DNA from: Metridium senile | Taxonomy: Eukaryota; Cnidaria; Anthozoa; Actiniaria; Metridiidae | DNA: 64,000 nucleotides | Reading direction: 5' to 3' | NCBI GenBank assembly: GCA_949775045.1 | Contig: OX459095.1 | Coordinates: forward strand, 22,596,811 to 22,660,810 | Part shown: piece by piece, positions 1-15,000 of the stretch | How the letters are laid out: each line of letters begins with the position of its first letter | Numbering within the stretch: the stretch's first letter is position 1 | Made by a program: the position numbers and the translations under genes | The notes under the pieces: generated by a model | What the model saw: only the letters and a program-made list of their open reading frames with translations | Told to the model about the DNA's origin: nothing | Database searches by the model: none

Positions 1-3000
1 AACCAGAACCACGGGCAGCTAATCAAGACGATCAAAGTAAACCAAAGAAGGTCCCTGAACCTTTACAACTGACGACAGCTGCAGAGTTTAGAGGTAAACA
101 AAGACCTAATTCATGAATTTCGAAATTCTTTCTTTAATTGTATATCACAGTCACAACTAAACTTTAAATTCGTTACAATTAACATGAAACTAAATTGTGC
201 GCTTATTCGAATACTATTCTAACACATTTTAACTCGTGTCTATTTCAACACACGTCTTGAGGAATAGTCTCCGTCACCGTTCCCTGCGCCATCTTGAAAG
301 GTAGCCGGGCCTTTGCATCGAAGCGAGACAATTATCGGACAATTATTCACGTGTCTCTATCATTGAAAATCTGAACGTTCGTCTCGCTTCGATGCAAAGG
401 CCCGGCTACCTTTCAAGATGGCGCAGGGAACTGTGAAGGGGACTATTGGCGGGATGAAGGTTCTATGATATCTAATAAAAAAACCGGTTCAAAATTCCAA
501 CTGCGTTTTCTGTTTTATTAATATTTCTTATTTTTGATTTTGTTGTTATCAATATTGTAGCAGATATTTCAAATGTATTGTTTGGTTATTTGCCTTTTGT
601 CTTTTCAGAGTACGATCCCAGTTCATCTCTGAACTATCTTCTGTCAAGCAGCTATGACGTCATGACTGATATTGGACCGTCGCCTCGTTTAAAAGAAGAC
701 GACCGTCAGACAGAGAGCCTGGACCATAAAACTGCTAACCCGACCGAGCTGTTAGTAAAGGCCTGGGAAGAGAAGGTATTTCCTGTTATCAGAAGACGGT
801 TTCGCAATGAAGGAGACAGACGATCTGGACTTGAACAGATACGGGGTGCTTTACAAGCAGGTCAGTGGTGTTATAGAATGATTCATTGATTAAATATACA
901 TACGAATATATGAACACATGGACAAACTGAATGACTGATTGACTGATGGGTTGTTTGAATGACTGACTGACTGATGGGTTGGTTGATTGACTGACTAAAT
1001 CACTGATTGATGGGTTGGTTGACTGACTGACTGACTGATGGATTGGTTGATTGACTGACTAAATCACTGATTGATAAGTTGGTTGACTGACTGACTGACT
1101 GACTGACTGACTGATGGGTTGGTTGATTGACTGACTAAATCACTGATTGATGGGTTGGTTGACTGACTGACTGACTGACTGATGGGTTGGTTGACTGAAT
1201 GACTAAATCACTGATTGATGAGTTGGTTGACTGACTGACTGACTGATGGGTTGGTTGATTGACTGACTAAATCACTGATTGATGGGTTGGTTGACTGACT
1301 GACTGACTGACTGATTGATGGGTTGGTTGATTGACTGACTAAATCACTGATTGATGGGTTGGTTGACTGACTGACTGACTGACTGATGGGTTGGTTGATT
1401 GACTGACTAAATCACTGATTGATGGGTTGGTTGACTGACTGACTGACTGACTGATGGGTTGGTTGATTGACTGACTGACTAAATCACTGATTCATGGGTT
1501 GGTTGACTGACTGACTGACTGACTGATGGGTTGGTTGATTGACTGACTAAATCACTGATTGATGGGTTGGTTGACTGACTGACTGACTGACTGATGGGTT
1601 GTTTGATTGACTGACTAAATCACTGATTGATGGGTTGGCTGACTGACTGACTGGCTGACTGACTGGCTGACTGACTGACTGACTGACTGACTGACTGACT
1701 GACTGACTGACTGACTGACTGACTGACTGACTGACTGACTGACATAGACAGTCAGTAGAGGAAGATACATAAGCAAACACCAATTTATTTGAAAATACAA
1801 TGAAATGATATACTCTTCCATGACAACGGTTGGTTTGATTTTTGGTAGCTTACAATTAGTTTTTTAAAGCTACACTTATTATTTTCTGGTTTATATTATC
1901 CTCTCAAAAGGCTCAATAATGTATTTGTTTTAAAGTTAGAACTTTGCGGTTTTCTTGCATAAAGTGTATAAATAACGTTTATACTGCATCTGTCAGTTTT
2001 CACCAGAATGTCATGAAAACCCCTGTTGGGATATACTAATAAACTTAGCGTATGAAGTTTCTATATTTCTGTAAGATTATATTTTTTGTATTTCTTGTTT
2101 TCTGTAAGCTAATTTTTAAAGGTGAATGTAATATATGATTTTCAGGTTTAATGGATATAGCTATTGCTACTTTAGAAGATCTGTACGAGGACTCAGGAGG
2201 GATCCCTAACAGTCTTATCATGCCACGGCTAGAGGACGTCAAGGAAGATGTCAATAAGATTACTATTAGTACGATCAAACAAGACATGTCTGTTATGATT
2301 AGTACCAATCTCCTTGACCCACTAATGTCCGGGTTTGTAGTACCCGATATGAAGAAAACCGCTGGCCTGAATGGAATAGTGATCGCTGTCGACAAGGTAA
2401 TTGATGGAATGTCTTGCAGGTTTCAAAAATAACAGACGCTGTTGCGGTTAATGGGATGATATTTATGATGGCGATGATGATGATTATGATGATGATTTTG
2501 ATCATGGTGGTGATTATGATTATGATGATGACGATGATTATGCTTTTGATTGTGGTGACTGATGGTTATGATAATGATGATTGTGATGATGATAGTGATG
2601 ATGGCGATGACAGTGAACACAATGTTGATGACGATGCTGTTTACAATAATAATGATTGTTATGATAATAATCATGATGATGGTGATGGTAATGATGATAG
2701 TTATCATAATGATGCTGGTTCTGTTAATAATAATTATTAAAAGATAATGGAGGTGATGATGATGGTGTGGATGATGACAATGAGGATGATGATGAAAATG
2801 AGGATGTTTATAGTTAAATATCAGATTATGGTAATGTTGATAGTGATGTTAACCATCATCATTAATACATCATCATTAACATCATCTTGTAGCCAGGATC
2901 TAACGGTAAGATCAAACGGTAAAACATTGTCTTATGGCTTTGAAAAACGCTTCCTTGTGCGTAGAGACAAACAAAAGTTTCTTTCACTGACTGTAATGAT

Positions 3001-6000
3001 ATCACAAATCTTTCATAATTTCAAATCCTTTACAATTTCAAATCTCTTACAATTTCTTTGTCATATTTAGACTCAAAAGTTAGTCGAGGTACAAACCTAC
3101 AACCGCGAGGAAGGCCATTTAACTCGTTTCTGGTACCCTATCAATGTATTAGAGAGACCATCTTCAGGACTGGCTAGATCATCGTCATTCTTAGCCATGC
3201 GTTCAGACGATATCACACAGGTTGATGCCCAGCGTGAACTATTGACTTGTGAAAGAGAACTTACACGGTTGAACTGTCGACGTGCTTTGGTAGAAGCATT
3301 GAGAACCCCAACGTTATCAGGTAATTTTTACCCCACTAAAGATTATTGCAATACACCTTATTCCCTCAAGTTTCTCCCATACAATCCTCTTTTGGGAAAG
3401 CGTTTATATGTTCGAGTGCAACATAGATTTGTATCTTCCTAATTTAAAAGAATTCCAAACAATTTTGAGTATCGCCCATGAAGGTTGAATTGGGAAAACT
3501 TAGAAGCAGTCGAGGTGTGTTGCATATTGCTGCATGCAGGTCAGAAAAGTTTTAATAGACCTATCCCGAATTCGTTTGGATTATCACAAAACAAAGGTTT
3601 CAAGTCAAGACTGATCTTGATTCTTTTATTTATCAAGGCCAACCTCGACTTGAAACCATTTGTAATCATTCAAGCGAATTCGAGAAACTATTGTCCAAAA
3701 CCGTTAATTTGATATGTGTAGCTCTAATGATAGAAATTGTTCCTTAGCCCAATTTTGTTACCTTTATGTATAGGTGTCTGGTGTGACTTTTGTCCTTAAA
3801 TAGTGTTTACTGTTTATGATATAATTACTCAATATATAGTGTCCCCAGTTTGTTTATATAAATCTGAGAATCTTAAAAAGAATGCTGTTTATTTCAGAAA
3901 ACGATGGTTTGGATCTGGTCAAGACCCTGTCATCTCACCTCCTTAGAGGCCCATACTGCAACGGAAGCACTACCGCTGCCTCATTATCCACAGTGCCATC
4001 GCCTAGTCAGTGTCTCTCACTATCAAACCTTCTCCCTAGTGCTTTATTGTACTTTGAACCACCTACAATGACCAATGAAGTACATCGATTGCTAGATACA
4101 GCAAGCCTTCTCGGTGAAGATGAAATTGTTAAACTTACAAATACATTATGTCAAGGACTAAAGGAACCAACCATCTTTCACCGTGAATTTTACGTCAGCC
4201 ATGATACTTTTGAAGAAGAAGTGTACTTTAATGACGCAGCTGTTACCATAGTAACCTGTTGGTTGAACCCCGCAGTGCATACTGGGTATGTATCAGAATT
4301 GTTTCAAAAGTTTTTTGATTAAAATTCCCGAGTTTGTTTAGCTAACCACTATTTTGTGTGAAACTTGTTGAACCGACAAGGAAACTGATAGGCTAAGAAT
4401 TAATAAGCCCATTTTATATATCGATCGGCTACACCCTTTGTAAAAATAGCCTACAGTGAACATATATAGAGCGCAGTATATCAACAACAAAATTGTTTGA
4501 TTCGTTTGCAGAACTTGTGAATGCTGCTCGTATTATTGTTTTGCAATTTAGGCAACATATTTGCAATTTTGCCAACAGTGAAAAGAGCGTCGGCTTTGTA
4601 GAACATTGAAACTTTGTAGTTACATCATCCCTTATTGAACTTTTGATAACACAATGTTTTGATTGCACCGAATAACTCAAATATTGTTTTTTATTTCAGT
4701 TGGGTAAATAGTAGAAATCCTCTAGTCACAATACTATGTTACTACGGTGGACCAATTTTGAACAAGTCCAATAGAAAAGCACGCTACATGGCCTTACAGT
4801 ACCCCGAAGAAGAACCAGAAAACCAAGACAAATACCCAAGTAAAATACTACCAACAAACCGAGTAATAGTGCGCTATGAGAAACATTCAATGGTTGGACC
4901 CATTGTAGACTTACATGGGCTTTCTTCTGACGTGCTTCTTGGTCTAGTCTTCATCGAGTGTTTCATAGACAAGTTGTCTGATGATTTAAAGGCTGGTAGT
5001 CACACCAAGGATCCAGTTGGAAAGAGTTCTCTTCAAGCTGCTATCTACACCGTAACCGAGACAGCTTCTAAATTCATTCTCAAGACCAACCTACCTCCAT
5101 GCGTCAAACAAATTGTATTCCACCTTCTTGCGCAGCTTCTTCGATTGAATCATAAACTAGAATCCATGTCGAACAATGTGCCATCACAGGCGTACACGAC
5201 ACAGTTGATTCTAGTACTAACTCGTCTTGCTCCATTGAAGACAGAGCTGCAGAAACTGCTTGATAAGGAAATATCGGTATCCAACGAGTCTGCTCTGGAA
5301 TTTATCCTCAAAGGGAATTTTGAGAACGATAAGTTCACGTCATACCTTCAGGCGCTGTTTGCCGTGGTTCTGGCCATGGCGGAGGTCACGCCATTATCGA
5401 GGGATCGTAGTGGATGGAAACGAAATCGACAGGGGTCGTTAGCAGAGGTAACACTATCATCAACTTTATTGTAATGAGCGAATAACGCTACAGGATTTGG
5501 TTTAGGATTGCGTTGGGTTTATTGAATTAGTTTAAAATGCAAAATCTTGTAATTGATTTTATCTATATTTGTGCCAGCACAGATGGTTTTAAAAAAACAA
5601 CTAAAGACCTTTCTGTTTAATTCAAATACCATGCATTTAACATTATTTTTGAGATTGAATCTTTAACGTATTTGTAGATATCTAATTATCAATGTCTTAT
5701 ATATTATACTATTTTTTTAAATCAAATTGTAAGGGCATCGAGAAGTGTAGGGATGCACTAGAAGTAAATTATTATGATTATTTATTTTTTTTCATTTGAT
5801 CTCAGGGGGAGCTACTGCAGTCCCATGGCGAAGTCGTGCTATCCCCATCGTCGTTTACATTCGCGTCCTTTGATTTCAAGAGTGATTCCGAAACTCCACC
5901 AGCCTCTCCCTTGACGTCCCCTACCGCTGTTGTTCCACACACCCCTCCAAGTCACTCCCGACCGAGACGACGAGGCAGTCTACGTAAAAGAAAGCGAGCA

Positions 6001-9000
6001 TACGTACAAGAAATCGTCTCCCCGACCGAGACTATGCCTTGGTTTGATGCTGTTGTATCCACAACGTTACTGCTTCGATACCTACAAGAGAACGACCCAC
6101 GAGGTGCAGCAGTAATTCATGATAGTTTGTTGGCTGTAGCTAACGCTAAATTATCGAGCGTTATCCAACGAATATTAGTAATCACCAACATCCCTCAAAC
6201 CATGGAAAGACAGCAAGTTATAGACACATTAAAGAAAGCGTGTAAGCCCAGTGGGGGAATCTTTGAAGAACGAACATATCTCCCTGAACTCTCTGAAGCT
6301 GTTGAACAACAAGAGAAACCTGTGGAAGAAAACTGGGAACCATATTTTCAGCTACTCCCAAGCGCCAAGGCGAACAAGCAAAGACGAATTCGTGGCTATG
6401 CAGTGATCGAGCTACGAAACAGCAGTCAAGTAGATCTGGCACGTCAAGCAATCGTCACTAGCAAATCTCTTAGGGAATCGTCTACCGAACACGATAACAT
6501 CGTTGGCATAGCTAAAGTGAACTCTGATCTACTAATGGCTGGGACAAATGAACTGGAAGCGTTTGCAGTCTTTGATGAGTTCTTGGTTAATAAATTGTAC
6601 AAAAATGGCGAGCTTTCCCTTTGTGCTCTGGTTGTTATGATGGAGATTTTCAATAGCTGCAGTACTGCTTTGTCTCAACCAGAACCGGGAAGGGATACTC
6701 CTTCACCTAGTTTAACACCCAGACCTGAAACTGCTCCACAGCCGAGTGTTTCGGCTAGTGATGGTGATCCACGGAAAGATGAAGATGATGAAGCATTTGA
6801 AGATGATGCGAAACCCTCAGAGTCGTCGAACAAACCAAACAGCTCACTCCAAGAAACTACCTCACGGGAACACCGACCATACCAGGAAATCACAGCGAAA
6901 GGTGACAATATTCTTCCCCCTCTACCACCCCTACAGGTCCTCACAGAAGACCACATATGTACATCTTCATCTAGCAATCTTCTTGGTGTATTCTTACAAA
7001 GTTTCTGCCACAATAAACAAACGATCCGAGATGTAGTTCACCAAGTAGTACAAGACTGTGGTGTGTCTATGAGTGACGAGCAACACCCCTGTCTTACTGT
7101 AGATGGTTTCATTGAATGGGTAAAAGCAAAAGGTAGAGACAATGTTCGTTCTGTATGGAAGGCTATTTTTGCCTGTGGATACGATCTACAATTCCAAAGG
7201 TTAGTTTTGACGTTTGGTATAAATAACTTTTTTGACTTTTTTAGGTGCTTGATTTTAAAATTGACTCCCAAAATTGTCCAATTTGCCTTCATAAAATTAT
7301 TAAAAAAAACTAAAGAAAAAATGGGCATTACTACCATCATTGCTTTAAAGAGGGTCCTGAAAGGGGGGGGGGGGGGGTCCGAATCCCATTTCCAAGTTTA
7401 TATTTGGACCAAATCCCAGTCAAAAATCACATAATCCCATCAGTTTTGCTCAAGTTTTCAATCCCATTCCCATTTTCTATTGTTCTTTTATTTGTAAATC
7501 CCAGTCCCAGTGCATCCAATCCCATTTTCCTAGTCAAAAATAAGGCCAATTTCAGCTCCCATTTCACCCCTTCAGGACCCTCTTTAAAGAAATAATCAAC
7601 CATCAATTATGTAAGCTGTGCATGAATGAATGAATGTTCTAGTTGGGTAGGCCGCGGGGCGCACAAGAAGTTGATGATTCCATGTAGTGCAAACCTGTTT
7701 TCAATGAATTCTTGAATAAAAAATATAGTTTCAAATTTACTTTTCTGGAAAGAAACATATACATCGACAATTAATGTTTATGCCCATCTTAAATCACCGT
7801 ACCTACAATCTTGGACAAAAGTAGTTGAGACATTCGCGCGCTTTGTATGAATAATGTAAATAACTGTCCGTCTTGCTAACTGACAATAATTTGATCGCCC
7901 TCCCCTCCCTCCTCCATTCAATGTTGGATTTTTGGGATTGTCTGGACCATTGGAATTATCTATCAATACATACAACATTGATTGGATGGGGGATGGGGAA
8001 GGTACAGCTGAGAAATGCTGACTAGGTCTATAATAACCGAAAGTGTCTCAACACTTTTGTCCAAGATTGTACACTATTTTATTTCGATCTTTGTGAGCCG
8101 AGTTGTGTGCAAAATAATTACCGTAGAGGTAGTGAGTGTGTGTCTGAGTCTTCCCAATTAGTAGAGCACACGTGTCCAGCTAGAAGATTTGAGACGTTAA
8201 AAAAGTGATTGATTTTTTATTTGATCTGAAATGTAAGTGTATCTAACAATCTTCTCAAGTATCTGTATTTCAATCATGCACCGAACGCATTTATCTAACA
8301 ATCGTTGTTGTGTATGTTTTCCAGGTGTACGTTCATATTCCCTAAAGATATCCTAGAAGACCACAGCAACTGGTCCCTGGCTAAAGACAAGACGTTGATC
8401 AACTTTGTCGATCATAAATGTCGCGCTTTATCAACATCACCTTCACGACTAATGCCAGATGAGTTACACATCACAAACGCTGATCTTGCTAGTGAACAGT
8501 TTGCACATCTACAAGGTTAATAAATGTTGTCTTCCTTTCTTCTTTACATGTTTCTTTACATCTGCCTCCTTTGTCTAATTACCCTCATTTTTATGTTATT
8601 TTCCATTAGTGGTTTTAACATTGGCTAACCTAAATATCAATGTATAAATTTCGGCTCTTCCTCTGTGCACCGGACACGTACCAGACACCATCTACGTAAT
8701 AGTCCACTTCACCGTTCCCTGCACCATCTTGAAAGGTAGCCGGGCCTTTGCATCGAAGAGAGACGTTGAGCTTGCAATGATAGAGACACGTGAGTAATTG
8801 CCCGGCAAGGTGTTAAAATGTCTCTATCATTGCAAGCTCAACGTCTCGCTTCGATGCAAAGGCCCGGCTACCTTTTAAGATTGCGCAGGGAACCGTGAGA
8901 GGGACTATTCAATAGAAATACAAAAGTTAAACAATAGAACGAAGCTAACAAAGAATACAACATATTTCCATTACACAACAGGGGAGCCTAAATTTCCACC

Positions 9001-12000
9001 TTTTTTAGTCATTTGTGCCATTCTAGCGAAATGGCGTCGCTACAAGTCTCATGTAACGATCCCAAGAGCCTTTGCGGGGCTTCACTCGTCCCCTGGCCTC
9101 ATCTCGATTCTGAATTTGTGAATTGGAAAAGAAAGCCGTTCCTACTGTCTCAAATAAGCTGCAGTGTGTTTGACTGGGTGTCTTACCTTTTTTTTTTGCT
9201 AACCAACAGATCTCAGTCTTTTGAGTATAAGATCACGGTTTGCATTCTTAAAGTCTGTCAATCAAACCATTGAACACCTTGTCTTACCAATGGCGGACCT
9301 ACAAGTCACCGACACACACTCGCTAAGTACGGGAGCTCTTTTAAAGATGGCTAGTGGTCTGATGTTCTATGACACTAAAATGGCTTTCCTGAATAGAACA
9401 CTTGATCATTCGAGTCAGAGAAGATGTCCTAATTCATCACCTGAGTTATCTCTTGATCCCTTAGAGACTCTTGAGGGTATGATATTAGTTACTAGTTAGT
9501 AATAGTAATATATGTTATCGGTAACATTGTTATCAGAATTATCTTAATCATGATCACGTCTTTATAATTATAAACATGATCAATATTATCATTACCTCAT
9601 TACCATCACTACCACCACCATCGCCATAATCATTATCAACATTGTTGTCAATGCATTACCACTATCATCAATACCATCATTATTATTGTCATCGTCTTCA
9701 TTAATACTAACATTTTCATTACCATCATCATCATCAGCATAATCATCATCACCACCACCGCCATCAGCATCATCACCAAGAACATCGTCATCATTATCAT
9801 CATCGTTAAAATCATCTTTAGTTCCATCAGAATTACAACCACCATCACAACATCATCATCATCATCTTCATCACTGTCGTCATCTTCATCATCATATCCA
9901 TTGTTAACTGTTTTTCCTGTTGCATTTCAGCTGATAAAGTATCGTCATCATCTCAGTTCAACCAGGCTGCAAGCTATCTGTCCTCAGTACCATCAGCTGG
10001 TTTACGAGTCAAAGTTGCTTCAGGTGGTGACCCTACCTTTCCTCTGAAGGTTCAACTACGAGGCGAACAAGTACTTGGATCGGGTAATTAGTAATCGATC
10101 ACTTTGACTTATTTTGAAAAACCTAAATGTACAGGGGCCAGCTGTACGAAGTCTGGATAAAGTTATCGACTGGATAAGAGTTATCCAGTGTATAGAATGT
10201 GTATAGGTTTTATCCGCTGGATATATAGGGATTTATCCGGTGGATAGCGCTATTCAGGCTTTGTACAACCGGCCCCTGATTACCAACCTTTGAACTGAAT
10301 GGTATAAGAACTGAAGAGTGGTAGTCTGTAAGAATCAGACCAAATCAAGAAGTCGTGGCCAGGTTGGATCACCGATTTGCCCCAAATTCAGCATGTAGAC
10401 TTGTTTTGGTGCCCTATAAACGAATCAAGTGGTTTGGGACGAAAAAATTTTTTTGTTCAAAAGTTAGGGGGGAGGGGTACTTTTGGGTCCTAAAACGATC
10501 GTCAAATAGCGCAAATCATCGGTATGTTTGGCGATTCATATTACTACAAGCATAAAAGTTTTTAATACATTTTAATATACCAAACAAAGTATATTATTTC
10601 TACTATCTAAAACAGCTTTCAAATTTAAAAAAGAATTGTTTTCAAGTATCTCACAGACTCCGAAAAGAAAGGAATATGGCGGCGTTGCTGACTAACCAAA
10701 AATTTAGGGTTTTTTGATGGTCCAAAAATGGCCTTGGTATTTTAATTCAGAAGCTGTCCGTTATTTTGGGATAACTTCAATAATAGTTCTAAAGATTTCA
10801 CAAATAAAAAATCTGGGCAAATTTAATGCGCGGCCTCACGATCACTCTGATTGTCAGATATTTCATCGATTTTCAATTAAAAATGCAAATTAGCCGTTGT
10901 TGGTTACTTGTGGTTTATATAATATGAATCGACTTTTTGAACAGTTTGTTCTTCCATACAGTACTTTTAGATTATACAAAGCTCTTTACAATGAATACAA
11001 TCTATTTGAGAACATTTGTTTGACCGAAAAGTTAGTATTCAGACGTTTTGTTGGATATCGAAAATTAGCATAATTAATGCTAAAATGTCGTGATCAACGG
11101 TGCGTATTAAACATTGATATTTTTATACATACAGATAGCAATGCCTTTAAATGTTTTCAGATCTAACATTTCTAAACTATGTAGCAAGAGCAGTGTTCCA
11201 CAATATCATGAATTAAATCAAAGAATGAAGCTTTAATACGTATTTTAAGTACTACGTACTTTGATAATTAATACGCCTTATAGTCCAGTGAATCTGTGGT
11301 TTGAGTCCAAACAAATTGCAATATAACTTTTCTCTCTATAATTATGTTAGGATAAGTGTCCTAAACAATATGCTAAAAATCCCAAAAAATCCCTTTAGTG
11401 GAACATCCTTTGATTTCATCATCTCACCACAGGGACCCCGCAATTGGAAAAATATGTCCAAGCTGTTTAATTTTGTCAAATATGAAATAATAGAAGTATT
11501 TCAATTATATTATGATAGAATAGTGTTTCTGTACAGATATTTTCATTTTCCAATCAAATACGTTGAAGTAACAAGATGGAAATCAATATATAGAATATGT
11601 CTCACCACAGGGATCCTGCATCTCAAAATTGAAATATGGTACAAGGGCATATAAGGTGTCCCTGGCATAGTAGCAGGCGTTTCAAACAAAGCCGCGATTC
11701 GTATATAGAAAGGGTTGGACTTCACCAGTAGAAAGCTGTATTTTTATTGGCCCCATTAGACAGAACCGCTATTGTTTGGTTAGGTTTAGGACAGTTGTTT
11801 GGAAAGACTCTATTGTTTTTCAAACCAATCCTAAACGATGTTCCGAGTCGGTGAAGACTCGCCCTATAGAAAGGATCGATAAACTTCTGATTATTTAACC
11901 TGTAGAATAACTTCCATAATTTGCACGTCTAGAGTATGAGTGGTTTGCTGTTGCACTAACTGTGACTGCTGAACTAAGTGGTTTCCATGTTTCCTGAGTG

Positions 12001-15000
12001 GCTGCGGTTGCTGGTCACTTTTTCCACCTGTGAATTAATACTGCGTGATCATTCTTTTGCGCTATTCTAGATATTTGTTGAATTTTTCTTTCTTTTTTCT
12101 TCTGATGAGTGTAATTAGAAACCACAGGCCCGTCTACACTACCCCGGATAATTGTTTATTCAAATATCAACTATAACTAAAATACATTACAAAAATGAGA
12201 TATACAGTACACAACATACAATTTAGCCTTATTTTCAGAGCGGGCCTGGATCCTACGCTATCACTTTTTCCCCAAACTACCCATGCCCGCTCTGAAAATC
12301 AGGCTACATACAATTTTGACGATTACGAATTGATGAAGAAATACACTGGAATTTTTTTTACCAAAAAAAGGAAATGTCATCAGTCATTATAATTATATAT
12401 CAGCTGTATTCTTAAACCTAAAACATACCTCCAATTATATACACACACATATATTAACTGTATATAAACAAAAGAAGTTTGTTCCTCTTGAATATAGTGC
12501 TGTTGGTTATGAAAGGACTCTTCGTCTATGTAGTCCAAGCACTCGGCAAAGCCCATGCATGGGGTTGTTAGTGGCTGTATTTAAGTACTTGGTCTCTTTT
12601 TACTATAGCAACCTTTCAGTTGACATTGCTACCGCAAAGCGGATCTAAATTCTAGAATTGTAAGCCCACACCGCCATGAGCTCAGTGCCCTTCTCTTAGT
12701 CAAATAGTTGTATGGGTTCTTATATACATCCCTCCTGTACAATGTGTTTGGTGTGCGGAGAGAAGGGACCAATACCTCCGGGTTAACATACTTATCCAAG
12801 AAGACATGAAAGTCTTACTATTTGCCTGATCTTGGCAAAGATTAAAACTACTTCAGTATTTATATGGGTGTCAGCAATATTGCAGTTTCGCAGGTGTCTT
12901 CTTACATCTTTATTATAACTATGCATGCAGTAATGTGCATTCTTCGTTCTTTCCACTCTTACTGCAAGGATCTGTCACTAGCTTTCCGAATACGCAATTT
13001 GCCATATATAGGCAAATTAAAGTTCCTGAAGTATAGTATTTTAAAGAGATTTGACTATTTCATAATAAACTATAGCAATCAGCTCAATTCATATTAATGT
13101 AATACAAAAACATTTTCAAGTAAAGCGGAGGATTTCTCACCAACTAAATAACAGCCCGCAGGTTAGTCTGTGAAAATGTATTTTCACATCGGCTTTAATT
13201 TTATATCAGTAACCAATTATCAAATAATAATTAATTATCAAATATGGTAACTTCATATTTTTTGTCCAAAAAAACTTTAATTAGACACGGATCATTAGAA
13301 ATTTGATGGGTGTGGGTTGGGGAATTTTTTGGTGCAGGATATTTTTCCCCTCGAGATTGTGTAATATATTATATTATATCTGTTCCGTCCTTATTACAGC
13401 TTTCTTTGAAAGTTTAAAAAGTATTTGTGTTCATTTCATTATAATAATAATTTATTACTTATTAGGCCCAAATTAACATGGGTATATGATCAAATGCGCC
13501 TGAATTTCTATACAATTCTTGAATTTGTGAAACACTGCTTTTGCTTGAAAACTACATAGTTGAGATATTTAAGGTATGAAAAAATTTAATTATAAATGCT
13601 TTGCAATCTGTATCATAGTTAATAGAGTATGTATAAAAATGCTCGGCCGAAATAATAATGTTTAATACGCACCGTTGATCACGACATTTTAGCATTAATT
13701 ATGCTAATTTTCGATATCCAACAAAACGTCTGAATACTAGCTTTTCGGTCAAAAAATGTTCTCAAATAGATTGTATTCATTGTAAAGAGATTTGTATAAT
13801 CTAAAAGTACTGTATGGAAGAACAAACTGTTCAAAAAGTCAATTCATATTATATAAACCACAAGTAACCAACAACGGCTAATTTGCATTTTTAATTGAAA
13901 ATCGATGAAATATCTGACATTTAGAGTGATCGTGAGGCCGCGCATTAAATTTGCCCAGATTTTTTATTTGTGCAATCTTTAGAACTATTATTGAAGTTAT
14001 CCCAAAATAACGGACAGCTTCTGAATTAAAATACCAAGGCCATTTTTGGACCATCAAAAAACCCTAAATTTTTGGTTAGTCAGCAACGCCGCCATATTCC
14101 TTTCTTTTCGGAGTCTGTGAGATACTTGAAAACAATTCTTTTTTAAATTTGAAAGCTGTTTTCCATAGAAGAAATAATATACTTTGTTTGGTATATTAAA
14201 ATGTTTTGAAAACTGTTATGCTTGTAGTGATATGAATCGCCAAACATACCGATGATTTGCGCTATTTGACGATCGTTTTAGGACCCAAAAGTACCCCTCC
14301 CCCCTAACTTTTGAACAAAAATTTTTTTTCGTCCCAAACCACTGGATTCGTTTATAGGGCACCAAAACAAGTCTACATGCTGAATTTGGGGCAAATCGGT
14401 GATCCTACCTGGCCGGCCTAGGTCTGACTCTTACAGAGTATGACTCTGAAGAGCTGACAGGAATATTTTATACTACACCGTAAAGTATACCAAATGTATT
14501 AATGTACGTGTGTAAGAAATCAATGTCAGAGAAATCACTAAATATTTTCTATTTTTAATACTTAAAAGTATTTCAGCTCATTAAAAAAGATTACAGAAGT
14601 AAATTAAAGTACTGTATTTACTCGAATAAGCGCCGCGGCGCATATTAAATATTTCTCGATCTCACTGTCCCCTTCTTGATCAGAACTACGAATATTGGGG
14701 AGATAACTTTATAGGCGAGCGGTGAAATATTATTACTTTGAACTGAAGAATATAGCTTTTGGTATAAATGTATTTACAATGCTGTTCTAGAGTAATATTA
14801 TAGCGTTAAAGGGCGGCGCTTATTCGAGTAAATACGGCAGTTCCTGTTCTCTTGTTGTTGTCTGATTTATACTAAACTTTGTAATACATTATGAGGGAGA
14901 GTGAAACAAATCGTTTTGAAAGTCTTTTAGCGATGTTTTAGATCTAGTTACAATTATTTCGCTCCAAAAACATCATTGTCTATGACTTATTCTTTAAGGT

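Noticed and set aside
1547..1821. Minus-strand serine/glutamine-rich frames (SVSQSVSQ repeats)
   Set aside because: Translation of the CTGA minisatellite; no splice or start context and no complexity.
2414..2747. Asp-rich or Met-rich frames over the GAT array
   Set aside because: Low-complexity trinucleotide repeat inside a HECTD4 intron.
5836..7434. The full 532-codon frame as a stand-alone gene
   Set aside because: It is one HECTD4 exon (5806-7199) with intronic read-through; homology continues by splicing to 8325.
11301..11654. 117-aa frame inside the foldback element as a transposase
   Set aside because: No catalytic motif or domain recognisable; likely chance open frame in AT-rich DNA.
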